In this document: positions 22,664-34,000 of the stretch, in pieces
How positions within the stretch are numbered: the first letter of the stretch is position 1
How the letters are laid out: each line of letters begins with the position of its first letter
NCBI GenBank assembly: GCA_021399435.1
Contig: JAJTUP010000004.1
Coordinates: 434,001-498,000 of the forward strand
From: Diaporthe sp. PMI_573
Taxonomy: Eukaryota; Ascomycota; Sordariomycetes; Diaporthales; Diaporthaceae
DNA: 64,000 nt
Direction: 5' to 3'
The notes under the pieces: generated by a model
Told to the model about the DNA's origin: nothing
The model's database searches: none
Seen by the model: only the letters and a program-made list of their open reading frames with translations
Position numbers and translations under genes: made by a program

Positions 22664-25600
22664 ATGAGCGTCCGGTCGTCGAGGCATCTTGTCTTCGCCA
22701 CCGACTCCGAACGCCCAACCCCTCATATCATGACGACTCATGCCATGGAGTCCCATGCGAATGGCGAGCCTCCGGCAAAAAAGAGGCGTTTCTTCACTGA
22801 TTCGGACGAGAAGGTCGCCACATCAGACGTGTCCGCCCCCATAGCGGCTGCGACTGGGTCATCTTCGAAGCCACGCTTCTTCAAAGATGCCGAGGACGGT
22901 CAAGATGCACGTCCTCGTGATGTGAGCCATGGAGATCGGGGATCGCTGATAGAGCAAGAACAAACCCCTGCCAACAATGCACCCTCGACCACCGAAGCTG
23001 GCCCGTCGAATCATGGCGGTGCATCCCTTGCATTTGACCAAGAGACGTTCGAAAGCTTTGTCGGGGACAAGGTCCAACCTGATGTTCTCGCGATAATCCG
23101 AGAAAACTGCGGCAATGACATCGAAAGAGCGGTCAACATGTACTTTGATGGTACTTGGAAGAAGTTCTTGAACAAGGCGAAGCCCACCAGTGTTCAGGCG
23201 ACGATAGCGAGGAATCCTAAACCACAGGAACCCAAGCCACCTGATAGTCATTCTCACGAACCCCTTCGATCCCCTCCCGACTCCCGGTATATAGGCTCCT
23301 TCGGTGTGGAAGGCTGGGCAACGAGAAGCGGGTCGAATCTTCTCAAGTACGGAGACAACCTCAAGATTGAGCGGCAGAAGACCCAGCAGCCACTGAAAAG
23401 GCTACGAGTTGATGTGATTGTCAGATTCACCAATGATAAGGGGATGGAGATTGGACGTCTGGCGAAGGAAAGCGCCAACTGGATTTCCACCCTGATGGAC
23501 CAGAAATGCTGCAGATTTGATGCGACATGTGTCTACGCTCCCGACCGCTTGAGGACAAATGACACGGTCTTCATTCAGCTGCGTTGCTTCTTCGTCAAAT
23601 CCGCGTTTCACAGACCAGGTTTCAAGCTACCCGACAACCGCTCAACTGGCCTCTATGAAGATAAGGAGACGACCGAGGAGCGGGACCTTCGCCTGAGACA
23701 GGTTGCATTGGTGAGGCTCTTCCATGAAATAAACTTGAATCCAACCAAGCTCAGTGCTGCTGCTGCTCGACACTCCCGCCAGGGCCTCCTGGAGGCCGCC
23801 GAACTGGCAGAGAAGCAGGAGAAGGAACCCGCAAAGGCGAAAAAGTCTGACAAGGACGACAAATCCGGCTCCTCGACGCCATCAGAGGACGAAGATGGCA
23901 CAGAGCTGGAGCAGGACCAACTCGACTCCCTCTACAAGAAAGCGCAGTCCTTTGACTTTGACACTCCCGAGGCAGAGCCGGCCAACACTTTCGCCATGAC
24001 CCTTCGTCCCTACCAGAAACAGGCCCTTCACTGGATGCTGTCAAAAGAGAAAAACGAGAAGGATAAGCGGCGTGAAGTATCTATGCACCCGCTGTGGGAA
24101 GAATACGCCTGGCCGATCAAGGATGCCGACGACAAGGACCTGCCCCGCGTCGCCGACCAGCCCTGTTTTTACATGAACCCATACTCCGGAGACTTGTCCC
24201 TAGACTTCCCAGTGCAAGAACAGCACTGTCTCGGCGGCGTGCTTGCTGATGAGATGGGACTGGGTAAAACCATACAAATGTTGAGCTTGATACACTCGCA
24301 CCGGTCGGAAACGGCCGTCGATGCCAGGAATGGCCACAGGAATGGTGCTGGATCCGTCAACAACCTCCCTCGCCTGCCTTCCTCGGCGGCTGGGGTCGTC
24401 TCGGCCCCTTGTACCACTCTGGTTGTAGCTCCCATGTCTCTGCTGGCCCAGTGGCAGAGCGAGGCGGAGAACGCATCCAAGGAGGGCACTTTGAAGTCAA
24501 TGGTGTACTATGGTAGCGACAAAGTCGCCGATCTTCGAACCCTCTGCTGTGAAGCCAACGCACCCACGGCTCCTGATGTCATCATCACCAGTTATGGCGT
24601 CGTGTTGTCCGAGTTCACACAAATAGCGTCCAAGGGTGGCAGTATGGACGGCCACCGCGGGCTATTTTCTCTGAACTTCTTCCGGGTCATTCTTGACGAG
24701 GCCCATAATATCAAGAACCGCCAGTCCAAGACCGCCAAGGCATGCTATGACCTGGCTGCCGAACATCGATGGGTGCTCACCGGAACCCCTATCGTGAACA
24801 AGCTTGAGGACTTGTTCAGTCTCGTTCGTTTCTTACGAGTCGAACCATGGAACAACTTCTCCTTCTGGCGTACCTTTATTACCGTACCATTCGAGGCGGG
24901 CAACTTTGTCAAGGCATTGGATGTGGTACAGACTGTACTGGAACCTCTGGTGATGCGACGCACGAAGGATATGAAAACACCAGATGGCACGCTTCTTGTG
25001 GAATTGCCGCCAAAGAGTATTGAAGTCGTCGACATTGAACTGTCACAAACCGAGAGACAAATCTACGACTACGTCTATACTCGAGCGAAAAGGACTTTCC
25101 AGGAAAACGTTCAGGCAGGCACTGTCATGAAAGCCTTCACCACCATATTCGCGCAGCTCCTGCGACTGAGGCAGACATGCTGCCACCCGACCCTTGTCAG
25201 AAACCAGGACATTGTGGCAGATGAAGAGGAGGCCGGAGCCGCGGCTGATGCTGCGGCGGGTCTTGCTGACGACATGGATCTCTCGGCGCTGATCGAGCGA
25301 TTCACTGCTGATACCGATGACGAAAAGGATGCAAATGCATTCGGGGCGCATGTGCTCAAGCAGATCCGAGACGAGGCGACCAATGAGTGCCCTATCTGCT
25401 GTGAGGAACCAATGATTGACCAAACGGTCACAGGCTGCTGGCACTCTGCATGCAAAAAGTGTCTCCTGGACTACATCAATCACCAGACAGACCACCACGA
25501 AGTACCCAAGTGTTTCAACTGCCGCGAGGTGATTAATTCTCGGGATCTTTTCGAAGTTGTGCGCCACGACGACGACCCGGAGCTCAAATCTCAGCAAACC

Positions 25601-26223
25601 CCACCGCGCATAAGCCTCCAGCGCCTCGGTGTCAATGCCTCCTCGGCCAAGGTGGTCGCCCTAATCAAGCACCTCCGAGCCCTGCGCAGGGAGAGCCCCA
25701 AGATGAAGTCGGTCGTCTTCAGCCAGTTCACATCCTTCATGACGCTCATCGAGCCGGCGCTGGAGAAGGCCAACATGCAGTTCCTCCGCCTGGACGGGTC
25801 GATGGCGCAGAAGGCCCGCGCGGCGGTGCTGGACAAGTTCCGGGACAGCAACAAGTTCACGGTGCTGCTCCTCAGTCTCAAGGCGGGCGGCGTCGGCCTG
25901 AACCTGACGACCGCCAAGAGGGTGTTCATGATGGACCCGTGGTGGAGCTTCGCGGTCGAGGCGCAGGCCATCGACCGGGTGCACCGGATGGGCCAGGAGG
26001 ACGAGGTCAGGGTGTACCGGTTCATCGTGAAGGATAGTGTTGAGGAGAGGATGTTGAAGGTACAGGAGAGGAAGAAGTTCATGTGAGTGTCCCCTCAGAT
26101 GTCTGGGCTTTGTTTTCGTGTTTGCTGACTCGACTCGCCTGCAGTGCTACGTCTTTGGGAATGATGAACGACGAGGAAAAGAAGACGCAGCGGATCGAGG
26201 ACATCAAGGAGCTTCTGAGCTAA
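22664..26223 (+). CDS. RAD5: RAD5 homologue: SNF2 ATPase / RING E3 ligase
   Basis: Two exons, 22664-26082 and 26145-26223 (1165 aa). The 62-nt intron lies only 26 codons before the stop and splices KKFI-ATSLGMMNDEEKKTQ, the usual conserved end. Order: UBA-like helix (about 140-165), HIRAN domain (about 208-325, RYIGSFGVEGW), SNF2 ATPase with DEMGLGKTIQ (about 527) and DEAHN (about 678), C3HC4-type RING inserted in the helicase (about 908-960, CPICCEEP ... CFNC), and a C-terminal helicase lobe with an arginine-finger region (DRVHRMGQEDEV). RAD5 proteins polyubiquitinate PCNA and regress stalled forks in error-free damage tolerance. In-frame ATGs at 22730 or 22745 give a start nearer to the PPAKKRRFF segment and may be the true one. 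Confidence 0.93.
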
Positions 26224-26685
26224 ATATGGGAGCAAGCATTTCTGGCGACATTTTGGGCAGAGGCGCTGTCACATACTCATTGCTTGGAGTCTGGTGGTTG
26301 ATTAACGAATATCTCGAAGAGGAGGCTCCTCATAGCATCCGCGAATATACTTGCTCCACATCCGTAACTATCAGCGGTAGGCGACATGGAAGTACACACT
26401 GTATATCAGTAAATATGAGCTTCCACTTTTCGGTTTTGGTACGATTGACTTGGTTTTCAAGCGTGATACCGCGCTGCAATCCCACCACATTTTTGTGTGT
26501 CCGTTGTGTGAGTCTAAAACCCTGTATCCTCCGAAATGCTCGTCACTGGGCACTCTCACTTCGTGTAACGTTGATTATTTTCCCGGCGACCCTTGCGATG
26601 GCTGACATTGAGACATGTTCTTGGATAAAAAGACGCAATGCTGATTATTATCACTACCAACCCCCCCCCCCCCAAGTATAAGATC
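26224..26685. other. convergent 3' region with a C13 tract
   Basis: 462 nt between the stop codons of the RAD5 homologue and scytalone dehydratase. No gene is seen. A run of 13 C at 26661-26673 lies 12 nt beyond the dehydratase stop, that is, poly-G in its 3' UTR. Confidence 0.55.
26661..26673 (+). repeat. C13 homopolymer
   Basis: Thirteen consecutive C residues, preceded by AA and followed by AAG. On the transcript of the neighbouring dehydratase this is a G13 run just after the stop codon. Such a tract is length-unstable and could form a G-rich structure. Confidence 0.85.
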
Positions 26686-27483
26686 TTAGACGGAAACAGC
26701 AGCCTGCAGCTCCCTGACCTCCTCAGTGGTCGCGCCCTTCCCCTCGGTCTTGGCCGGGGCCGCCTCCTCGCCAAAGTTGTCCCTCCCGTCTGCAAAGACC
26801 TTCTCAAAGTCGTACTCGCTCCAGCGGATGTCCGGGTTGAGACCCGCAAACTTCCAGACGCCCTCGACCTTGCGGTACCAGTGCATGTTGTAGCTGTGGG
26901 CGTGGCCCTTGACTTTGACCTCCTTGAGGCTCGCGTCGGTGTAGACCTGGTGGGGCACGCGCAGCTGGTGGTGGCCGATGACCTCGGTGTCCGAGACCTT
27001 TTCCCAGCGGGACCCGCCGACAAAGTGCTGCGTGCGCAGGAGCGGGTTGCCCAGCACGGCGTTGTCCGAGATCATGGCTATGAACTCCTCGGCTGGCATC
27101 GCGGGCCACAGCTTGTCGAGGAAGGAGCGATAGTCGATCTGTTTTTTTGGTCGATCTCGTTAGCGAGCCAGTGAGAAACGGGGGTGGCTTTGCTTGGCTA
27201 CACGGGTGATCTGCGTGTGGCGGGCGGGTGGATCGATTGGGCTTGAGTGGGTGGGTGTGCGTGCTGGCTTACACGGAGGGTCGGGGCAATGCATCTGCTC
27301 AGCCGCTTCCAGTCTTTGGCGTCATAGCTATCTGCCCACTCGAACAGGGCGGCGTTGAGGCCGAGGTAGTCTGATGATCGAGGCCGTCAGTCAATAATTA
27401 TCGTCCAAAAACATCAAAGCATGCTTGGGCTTTGACATACCTGAGAAAGTAATCTCATCTGAAGATACCGAGTTGGAACCCAT
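26686..27483 (-). CDS. SCD1: scytalone dehydratase (DHN-melanin pathway)
   Basis: Three exons: 27483-27441, 27370-27273 and 27138-26686 (197 aa). Introns are 70 and 134 nt. The enzyme dehydrates scytalone to 1,3,8-trihydroxynaphthalene and vermelone to 1,8-dihydroxynaphthalene in melanin synthesis. After splicing, the active-site residues known from the Magnaporthe enzyme fall at exactly the same numbers: Tyr30-Asp31 (ADSYDAKDW), Tyr50, His85, His110, Ser129 and Asn131 ([11 protein letters not shown]). The C-terminus is about 25 residues longer than the Magnaporthe protein and rich in Ala/Glu/Lys. No other melanin gene (PKS, THN reductases, melanin regulator) is adjacent; neighbours are RAD5 and a repeat-rich region. 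Very secure identification. Confidence 0.95.
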
Positions 27484-27813
27484 GGTGAAGGATATCTGTT
27501 TGCGCGGGTGTAAATCGATTCGGACGGGAAAAGGTATGTGTGTGTTTGTGTTAAAGGTAAGCTTTTCGACAATCACGAATGCGTGAGCAGCCAACGCCCC
27601 TCCACCACCCCACCGAGATCGAAAGGGGACGGAAGATCTGGCATTTATGAATCTCACAAGCCCTCTACGCCACCATCGGTGTGAGGGTGGTCCGACACGA
27701 CACAACCACGCCGGTGCCCCCCTGTTCCGGCCGTGGGCCGGACGTCCGGAGGTGGTTGGGGAAATGCGGGTTGGCGGCGCCGAAGCCCCTGAACCACTAG
27801 GCCGCACCCCCTT

Positions 27814-27970
27814 CGCTTGTCACTTGCATGCTCCCGTCCCAACCGCGTGCATCCATTCCCTGGCGCAGGATCAGATGGTAGGATTTGGCTGCGTTGGCGG
27901 GGGTTATATGTGCTCCGTACTTCCACTGATTGCATGAAGGGTACAGTAGTCTTTATTGGCACGACCGGGA
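27814..27970 (+). repeat. diverged direct repeat, copy A
   Basis: Copy A of an approximately 150-bp direct repeat. Shared landmarks with copy B (28116-28258) include TCACTTGCA, CAGGAT/AGGATTT, TTGGCGGGG, CTTCCACTGA, TACAGTAGTCT and ACCGGGA, in the same order. Small indels and many substitutions separate the copies, so the duplication is old. Confidence 0.65.
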
Positions 27971-28004
27971 GGGTGATTCTGATACATTGGACCCCCCCGC
28001 GTCC

Positions 28005-28088
28005 GAACACCCGCTCGGTCGCCAAGAGTGTCTGTTCCTCCGGGTTGTGTAGTTCGGCGCCGAGCGTTGTCTACTAGGTAAAACATGC
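28005..28088 (+). repeat. dispersed repeat segment, copy 1
   Basis: This segment resembles 31380-31442. It starts GAACACCCGCTCGGTCGCCA (19 of 20 bases match), then CGGCGCCGAGC against CGGTGCCGAGC, then GTAAAACA in both. It lies between the two direct-repeat copies. It may belong to an old transposable element; no coding capacity remains. Confidence 0.5.
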
Positions 28089-28115
28089 TGTTAGACTTGG
28101 TTGGCTTGGGGCCAT

Positions 28116-28258
28116 TGCTTATCACTTGCAAATTCCCGTTTCACGCTCCAACCGCAGGACCCGTTGGCAGGATTTGTCTGTATTGGCGGGGTTGTATATG
28201 CTGCGTGCTTCCACTGACTATATGAGCAGTACAGTAGTCTATATCGGGACAACCGGGA
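28116..28258 (+). repeat. diverged direct repeat, copy B
   Basis: Copy B of the repeat described for 27814-27970, in the same orientation and about 300 nt downstream. It ends at the same ACAACCGGGA/ACGACCGGGA point. Confidence 0.65.
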
Positions 28259-28372
28259 CTGGGTACACATCGTATTATAGCCAGTGATACAGCCACATTT
28301 TCAAGGGTTCGAAAACGTCATTGTGGAACCTCTGTAGCTTGGGTATCTTCTTATCTTCTATCTGGCCATCCC

Positions 28373-28470
28373 ATAGGAGGTTGTCCTATGGGACGTTGTT
28401 TCATGGGAGGTTGTCTTATTGGAGGTTATTCCAGAGCAGGTTATCACGTAGGAGGTTATCACATAGGAGG
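28373..28470 (+). repeat. 15-bp minisatellite, about 6.5 units
   Basis: Tandem units of 15 nt, typified by ATGGGAGGTTGTCTT, GTAGGAGGTTATCAC and ATAGGAGG. Six full units (28373, 28388, 28403, 28418, 28433, 28448) and a partial seventh vary at 2-5 positions. The core is R-GGAGGTT-R-T-Y. The period keeps a reading frame open, but no gene context supports translation. Confidence 0.75.
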
Positions 28471-28526
28471 ATGAGTAGTTTATATGGTTCATTGGATAGG
28501 GACCTAAGTAACTACCCACGCTGTCG

Positions 28527-29841
28527 TCATGTATAGAGCGCCTGGTATGAGCCACGTCGTGGGCCCTGGGTCTCCCACCGGGCGTGTCCCACCTTATAAC
28601 CCATGAGGGCGGCGTAGGCTGTGATCAATCGTGCCTGGCGCAAGTTGAAGGTAGTGGACCGAGATCTGGCTCCATTTTCCGGGCGGGCTTCTGTTGTTCC
28701 GTAGTGAGTGACCAACGCGACAGTCAAGTCTTTCGACGCCGCGTTCTCCTTGAGGTCCGCCAACAGGACCCAGTACTGGCCATCATGCGCGTGCTCCTCG
28801 ACCGTGTGCCGGATCCGATCCTCCGGGCTCATGGCCTCGACATGCTGGGTCGGACAGTTGCAGTAAGCCGCATCCTCTGCGCCCGGGATCACATTATTGC
28901 GGGAGCTGGAATCGTACTCGAAGAATTTGTAGTGCCAAGGGATGGTGATCTCGAGGCGCCTGAGGTTGGGCATACCACGCAACTGGCGGAAGCACATGTA
29001 TACGCTCTTGTCATAGCAGAACTCGCCCTCTTTGCGACCGTTCGCCTTGTACTTGGCTTTGAAGCCGAAGTGAGGCATCCGCATGCCCCGGCAGGTCAAC
29101 ACATCCTCGAGGTTTCCCCACGCTGTGCCGGATTCGACAGTGTGGTCAAAAAGGACCTGGCGATTGGGGATCTGCACTGTAACGCGCTGGAGGAAGCTGC
29201 AGTTTTTCGGCCTGATCGTGTGGAAGAAGGCCGCCATAACCACGATGCCGTTGTCGCTGCTGAACCGGAAGTTATTGCCGCCGTAGAAGTAGTCGGCAAC
29301 TTCGTTGCGAATTTTCTTGCAGAGGCGCATCATGCGCAGGCCCTGCTTCTGGTGCGCAATTTGTCGGCAAGTGTTCTTGGACCAGCCCTACGTGTTCCAA
29401 TCATTACCGTCCATACCCTCTACCCTCCATTGAAACCGCGTGGACCAATGCCATGGGGCCCATAGCTCGAAGACTCCGTTTGGGATGTGGGAGACGGCGC
29501 GCGAATCTTTGGAGTCGTCGTGCGGGATGTTGAAGACGTGACCGTAGATATGTAGGCGGAGCTCCACGGGAAGACGTTCAATGAAGAAGCATGGGTTCTG
29601 ATTATTCTTGGTTTGGTCACAAAGAAGATCAGCACTCCTGGCCTCCAAGAAAATCGATGTTTGCGAGGCTAGTCTGGTTGTAACCCACGAAATTCCGTGC
29701 GAACTTGCGTTCGCCGTAGAGCACCTTGTACTTCTTATAAGGTTCAGCATCCTCCTCGGTGCAAGCCATCCAGGGCTGAGGGGCTTGGGTTCTGTTCACC
29801 ATAGCATGATTAGTGCTCCAGTCCCGGGATTTTGTTGGCAT
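28527..29841 (-). CDS. F-box-like protein of unknown function
   Basis: Best model: 29841-29689, 29597-29424 and 29348-28527 (382 aa). An F-box-like start is clear (FFIERLPVELRLHIYGHVF), followed about 60 residues later by the usual companion motif (RLCKKIRNEVADYFYGGNNF, compare CRxIxxEaxxxfYGxNxF). This layout is common in large fungal families of F-box/DUF proteins. The intron 29349-29423 is needed to pass a stop and is supported by phase, though its donor (GTAGAG) is weak. The first exon is uncertain: an alternative starts at ATG 29750 and reads straight into the F-box exon without the 91-nt intron. The 3' end lies beside a minisatellite. Function unknown. Confidence 0.55.
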
Positions 29842-32092
29842 ATCCCGTGAGGAAAGCCGGTATACTGTTGTGGCTAAAGAGTCTGGACATACCCTTTAGT
29901 GTTTTGACCGACTGTGGGAGTGTTCGCATGGTTTGCCTGTGTCACGTCCTGGGACAGAGCTGCAGTGGATTCCTGCTCCATGTTGGTGGCTTGTTTTGTT
30001 TTGTTTTGGTAGTGGTATGTTCTGTGGATGCTAATGGACACGCTGTAGCATCAAGACTGTTGGATGTGGAATGTAAAAGAAAGATGGGCATTCGGTACTG
30101 GAAACTGAATTTATTAATAATTCTCACGGCCAAGTGACTTTGAATAATCTCAAGCATTCGTAAGAGGTTGGTAACATGAATGGCGACGCCGAATGTTCAT
30201 TAAGAGGCAAATGAACTCACCTACCATAGCGCGCAGTGTTTGGCTTGTGGAAACGGTATGGAAGGAAACCGCCCCGTACCTTCTTGACGTCGCCTGACCG
30301 TCTCCTAATAGACCTGCATCCGAGAAGAAGGTCATCCCTATGGTCTTTCCCATTTCAACACATTCACCTTGGGCAAGAGCAATGGAAGTTGGAAGATCAT
30401 TTCTTCACTTCCTGCACATGTGCAGATGGTCAGGTCCTACTAGGTGGTTTCGATTTCCATCCGTCTGTTCATGTTATTGTTGAGCTGGAAAGTGGAGGAC
30501 GGTGGCCGGTTGCCAAATAATCTATGCTTATGACAGAGCATATCTGTCATTGGTGCAGTAACTGCGAGTAACTGTATGATGTGAAACAAGACAATCCTTC
30601 TCTGGCCATCAAAAATTGCTCTTGAATGTCCCGGAATGAGCAGAGCAGGCCCGGCTGTCTGGACATATGAGGTTTGCCGAAGCTGTGTGAAGCAATGCAA
30701 GGATTGAAAGATGATATAGTGAAACTTGGCTTCCAATATCAAGAAGATTCACAATGAGTCACTCATTTAGAAGATTTCACACCATATGCAAAGCAATTTA
30801 ATGGTCTACAGCATTTTACGTCGTTTCAGTGGAGCAAACTTCCATGACTGTCCCATAGGAAGCAGAGAAGCACATCGAATGGAGAGGAGAAGCGTCCAAC
30901 ATGCCAAGACTACTTGTTTATTAACTATACCTTACGAGTTGTTTGTATCCTGTCCCCGTATTCCGACCTTTCTCTGTTGTGACTCATGCTTGGACTCCCA
31001 AAATTGTCTTTTGATGTTTCCTCTTGCAATATGTTTGATTGACTTGTTCGGTTCTTCGAATCAGACTTAACATATTATCGGGTAATACCATCAACATTGC
31101 AGCAAAGAGGGTACATTGAACTTACTTGTTGCCCGTGGTTAGGGAGGCTAAGTCTGCAAAATCGATTGTCTAGGGATCTGGGATGGCCAACATTCCAGGT
31201 TGTTGCATCTCGTCAAGTGGGATCAAATCATAAGACAGACGGGCACAACAAACAAATACGCAATCTGTGACCAGGACAGAAAACAAGTTTGTCATCGGCC
31301 AGAGTAAGAGGTATCACCTACATCAGACTCCGAGAGAAGCGGCGCAGTCAGAGCACCACAGAAGCCGAGCGCAAGGCCTGAACACCTGCTCGGTCGCCAG
31401 AACCCCGTGTCGGTGCCGAGCCTAAGTCAACTCCGTAAAACAATCTGTCCGAATTGGTTCACTTGCCGCCATTCTCCTTCTGAACAAGTGTCTTTGTTCA
31501 ATAGTTCATCCTTTGAGTATCTACATATGTATAACGGATGACGCTAAACACACGGACAAACACGCCCGTGTTGGACGAAGACATAGCAGTAACAATGCCC
31601 CTGCTTGCACATCTGAGTATATCCCCTGTCATAAATGCTCAAGAAAGCTGGTTGCCTAATTGTATGCTAACTTCACCAGAAGAGTTGAACGCCAAACTGG
31701 TAAATTAAAACTCAAGTAATGGACGAGGTCCATAGCAACAATAGTCAGGCTGCCATTAATTGATCTATCCTTTTCCTACCGTTGTTTCCAACAGTCTAGC
31801 AACCCACATGACAAGTGGTGAACGAGTTATTCTCACACGGTCTTGCGGCCATTTTTCAAGATCGAGATACCATTGTCATTCTGATTTGTCTTCAAAACAA
31901 AGCCACGCCGTGTGGACACACATGGCCCATCATGTCCATTCCGCATCCGTCACATGTCTAACCTCATTCCCCACATTGCATCCGCACGCAGCCTACAAAC
32001 AGTCCGCATGTACAAAATGAAGGGTTTTGCTGTGAAAAGCTCCCCTTTACGATCTTTCGTAACAGCGGCTGCTGATACGTTTCCACTCGTAT
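29842..32092. other. 2.25-kb gene-poor stretch
   Basis: Only short unrelated open frames occur on both strands, and I see no domain or splice-linked series. The one recognisable item is a second copy of a dispersed repeat at 31380-31442. Part of the right end is the 3' flank of the DUF2293 gene. Confidence 0.5.
31380..31442 (+). repeat. dispersed repeat segment, copy 2
   Basis: Related to 28005-28088: GAACACCTGCTCGGTCGCCA (one mismatch in 20), CGGTGCCGAGC and GTAAAACA occur in the same order and orientation, but the spacing is shorter here. It sits in non-coding DNA. Confidence 0.5.
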
Positions 32093-33301
32093 CTAAGCGG
32101 GTTCCTCCTTCGGCATGCGCACCGTACGCCTCAGCCGCCTGACGAGGTCCCTCCTTGCTGCCGCCGAAGTTTCGATCATCTGAATTGCGGCATCTGCCAG
32201 GATTCCATTGATCTGGCCATGCAGGCTCACGATCGTGGTGAGTCTCGTCACACGGCGCCGATCTTTCTTCTTGCGGCGCATGGTAAGGGAGTGCTCGAGT
32301 CTGTCGATCCGGGCGACCAGGCGTAGTATTTGTGCACGGTTCTCATGCTCCAAGTTCGGCATGTTCGGGTTGGCCCATCTTGCGTTCACCGTCGACGGGC
32401 TGGGGGCAGTCGGCTGCTTGACTCTCGGCTTGGGTGTTCTTCTCTCTCGGAAGCTCGCTGCCGTGGCGACGACTTTGGGGCTGGAGGTATTGGTAGGCGG
32501 TATCTCTTGCTTCTGGGGCTTCGTCTTGGCCGTGTCCACTTTGGTCATTCCTCCCTTCTCCCGATGTGCCCGCATTGCACGTCTTGTGGCTTCTCTCAAA
32601 ATGAAGTCCACTGAATCCGCTGCTGTCAGGTTGGAAACTTCCGTATTTTTTGTTGGCCGTCTGATGCTGTCTCGCTTAACCTGTTGCGTTGTCTGCAAGA
32701 CATTTGAGTCCGGCCTGACAGAAGACAACTTCAATGTTTTAGCAGGTTTCACACGCGTCGTCTGCACATTTCCGCCCCAAGCTTTGCAAACATCTTGTAT
32801 CCTGGCCTCGATTTGCTTTCTCGCATCTTCTCGTGCGACACCGGTCCTGAGGAGCATGTCGTAGTCTGTTTCGCAATGGCGAATATGCGCCCGCACAGCC
32901 AAGTGCACTTTGCGTTGTACGTCAAGCTTCCCCGTCCTGCCGACCTTTCCTTTCCCCTTTTCCAGTGCGATCTTCAACACGTTGCGAAGTGAATTGGAGG
33001 GAATCTGGGGGAACTCCTTCATGATCTCGCTCTGGAAGCTCTTGGCGATCCCCTCGTCTCGTTTGATGACATTGGCAGCCCTGTCGGCGCGAGTGTCTCT
33101 CTCCTTGAATTGCACACCCACATAGACCTCGGTAGGGACACCAATACCAATCTGCTGGTTCTTTGCGTCAACTACAATGAAGACAGAATGGCCTCTTTCT
33201 TGCGTCAACTTTCGGCAGTTGCTCGTGATGTAGACGTTGCCTTTGGGTACGAATGAGTACCTAGATGGCAGGGCCCCTTTCGACACTTTTGCCTCTGACA
33301 T
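32093..33301 (-). CDS. DUF2293-type protein
   Basis: 402 aa from ATG 33301 in a single exon; the frame stays open upstream to 33400 but without another ATG, so a short upstream exon is possible. Residues 15-60 (SFVPKGNVYITSNCRKLTQE) and 95-190 match the layout of fungal DUF2293 proteins, including RAHIRHCETDYDMLLRTG and a following A-R-x-x-I/V helix. The second half is basic, low in complexity (K/R/P/T) and ends in Arg-rich helices (RRKKKDRRRVTRL), suggesting nuclear or nucleic-acid association. Biochemical function of the family is unknown. The family call rests on motif memory, not a search. Confidence 0.7.
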   Translation of the reverse strand: MSEAKVSKGALPSRYSFVPKGNVYITSNCRKLTQERGHSVFIVVDAKNQQIGIGVPTEVYVGVQFKERDTRADRAANVIKRDEGIAKSFQSEIMKEFPQIPSNSLRNVLKIALEKGKGKVGRTGKLDVQRKVHLAVRAHIRHCETDYDMLLRTGVAREDARKQIEARIQDVCKAWGGNVQTTRVKPAKTLKLSSVRPDSNVLQTTQQVKRDSIRRPTKNTEVSNLTAADSVDFILREATRRAMRAHREKGGMTKVDTAKTKPQKQEIPPTNTSSPKVVATAASFRERRTPKPRVKQPTAPSPSTVNARWANPNMPNLEHENRAQILRLVARIDRLEHSLTMRRKKKDRRRVTRLTTIVSLHGQINGILADAAIQMIETSAAARRDLVRRLRRTVRMPKEEPA

Positions 33302-34000
33302 GTTGACTAGACTGGTCTTTTGACGCGGTGAACCATAGCGACGAGATCTGTTCAAGAAGTTGAGCGCCACGTGAACGGGCAACGTTGTCAAATCCTGCAA
33401 CGATTTAGGGCCACTTCACGAGGGACTTGTTTCTTGTTGAGATTCGTTTGAGATTCGTATTTGGGTGAGCACGGTTTAGTTATGGCGGGGATTCCAGAAT
33501 GCGGCACTCGAGGGGTGAGGTTCTGTTGACTGTTGGCAGGCAAAGTGAAGTCCAAGGTGTGCTGGCTTGGGCGTTGCAGGTGTTTTTGAGAAAGGTGGCA
33601 AGGTTCAAATGTTCTGGAGCTGTTTACTATCGATTGCAGCCAGCCGCAGTTCCTAAGCACTGTCCGCCTCTGGCGACATTGAACTTTCTGGCCAAACAAT
33701 GAGGCCTTCAGACAAGGAAAATTGTGTTGAACAAAGGGCATTTCCTGAACCGGCAAAAACCTGATGCCTCAAATTGGCTTATTCAGAACGGCGAGGATTG
33801 TAGTTATGCTGATTTGAAAATGCCCTAGTGTCCCAGAGTTACCATCTCCACGTCCGCCGAAAGAAGATTTGTCTCTCATATGGAATGCTGCCTTGTACGC
33901 AATAACGCTTCATCAACATTCCAAAAGGTCTCCACTTGGAATAGAGCTCTTGAGGGATGAGAAATTATTCTACATGCCCCCAATATCACATTGAGCGACT
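33302..34000. other. intergenic, 5' flank of DUF2293 gene
   Basis: 700 nt between the DUF2293 start and the stop of the aldehyde dehydrogenase. No gene was recognised. Confidence 0.45.

Larger units (their letters stand above)
27484..28526. other. repeat-rich intergenic region
   Basis: About 1 kb without a credible gene. The first 300 nt are the promoter side of scytalone dehydratase. The remainder carries two diverged direct repeats (27814-27970 and 28116-28258), a GC-rich segment between them related to 31380-31442, and a 15-bp minisatellite at 28373-28470. Confidence 0.6.

Noticed and set aside
28584..29465. 293-aa plus-strand open frame over the F-box-like gene
   Set aside because: The minus strand carries the F-box and companion motif in the expected order; the plus frame shows no family features.
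30786..31070. 94-aa plus-strand frame in the 29.8-32.1 kb stretch
   Set aside because: Ordinary length for AT-rich DNA, no domain, no splice partners and no start context.
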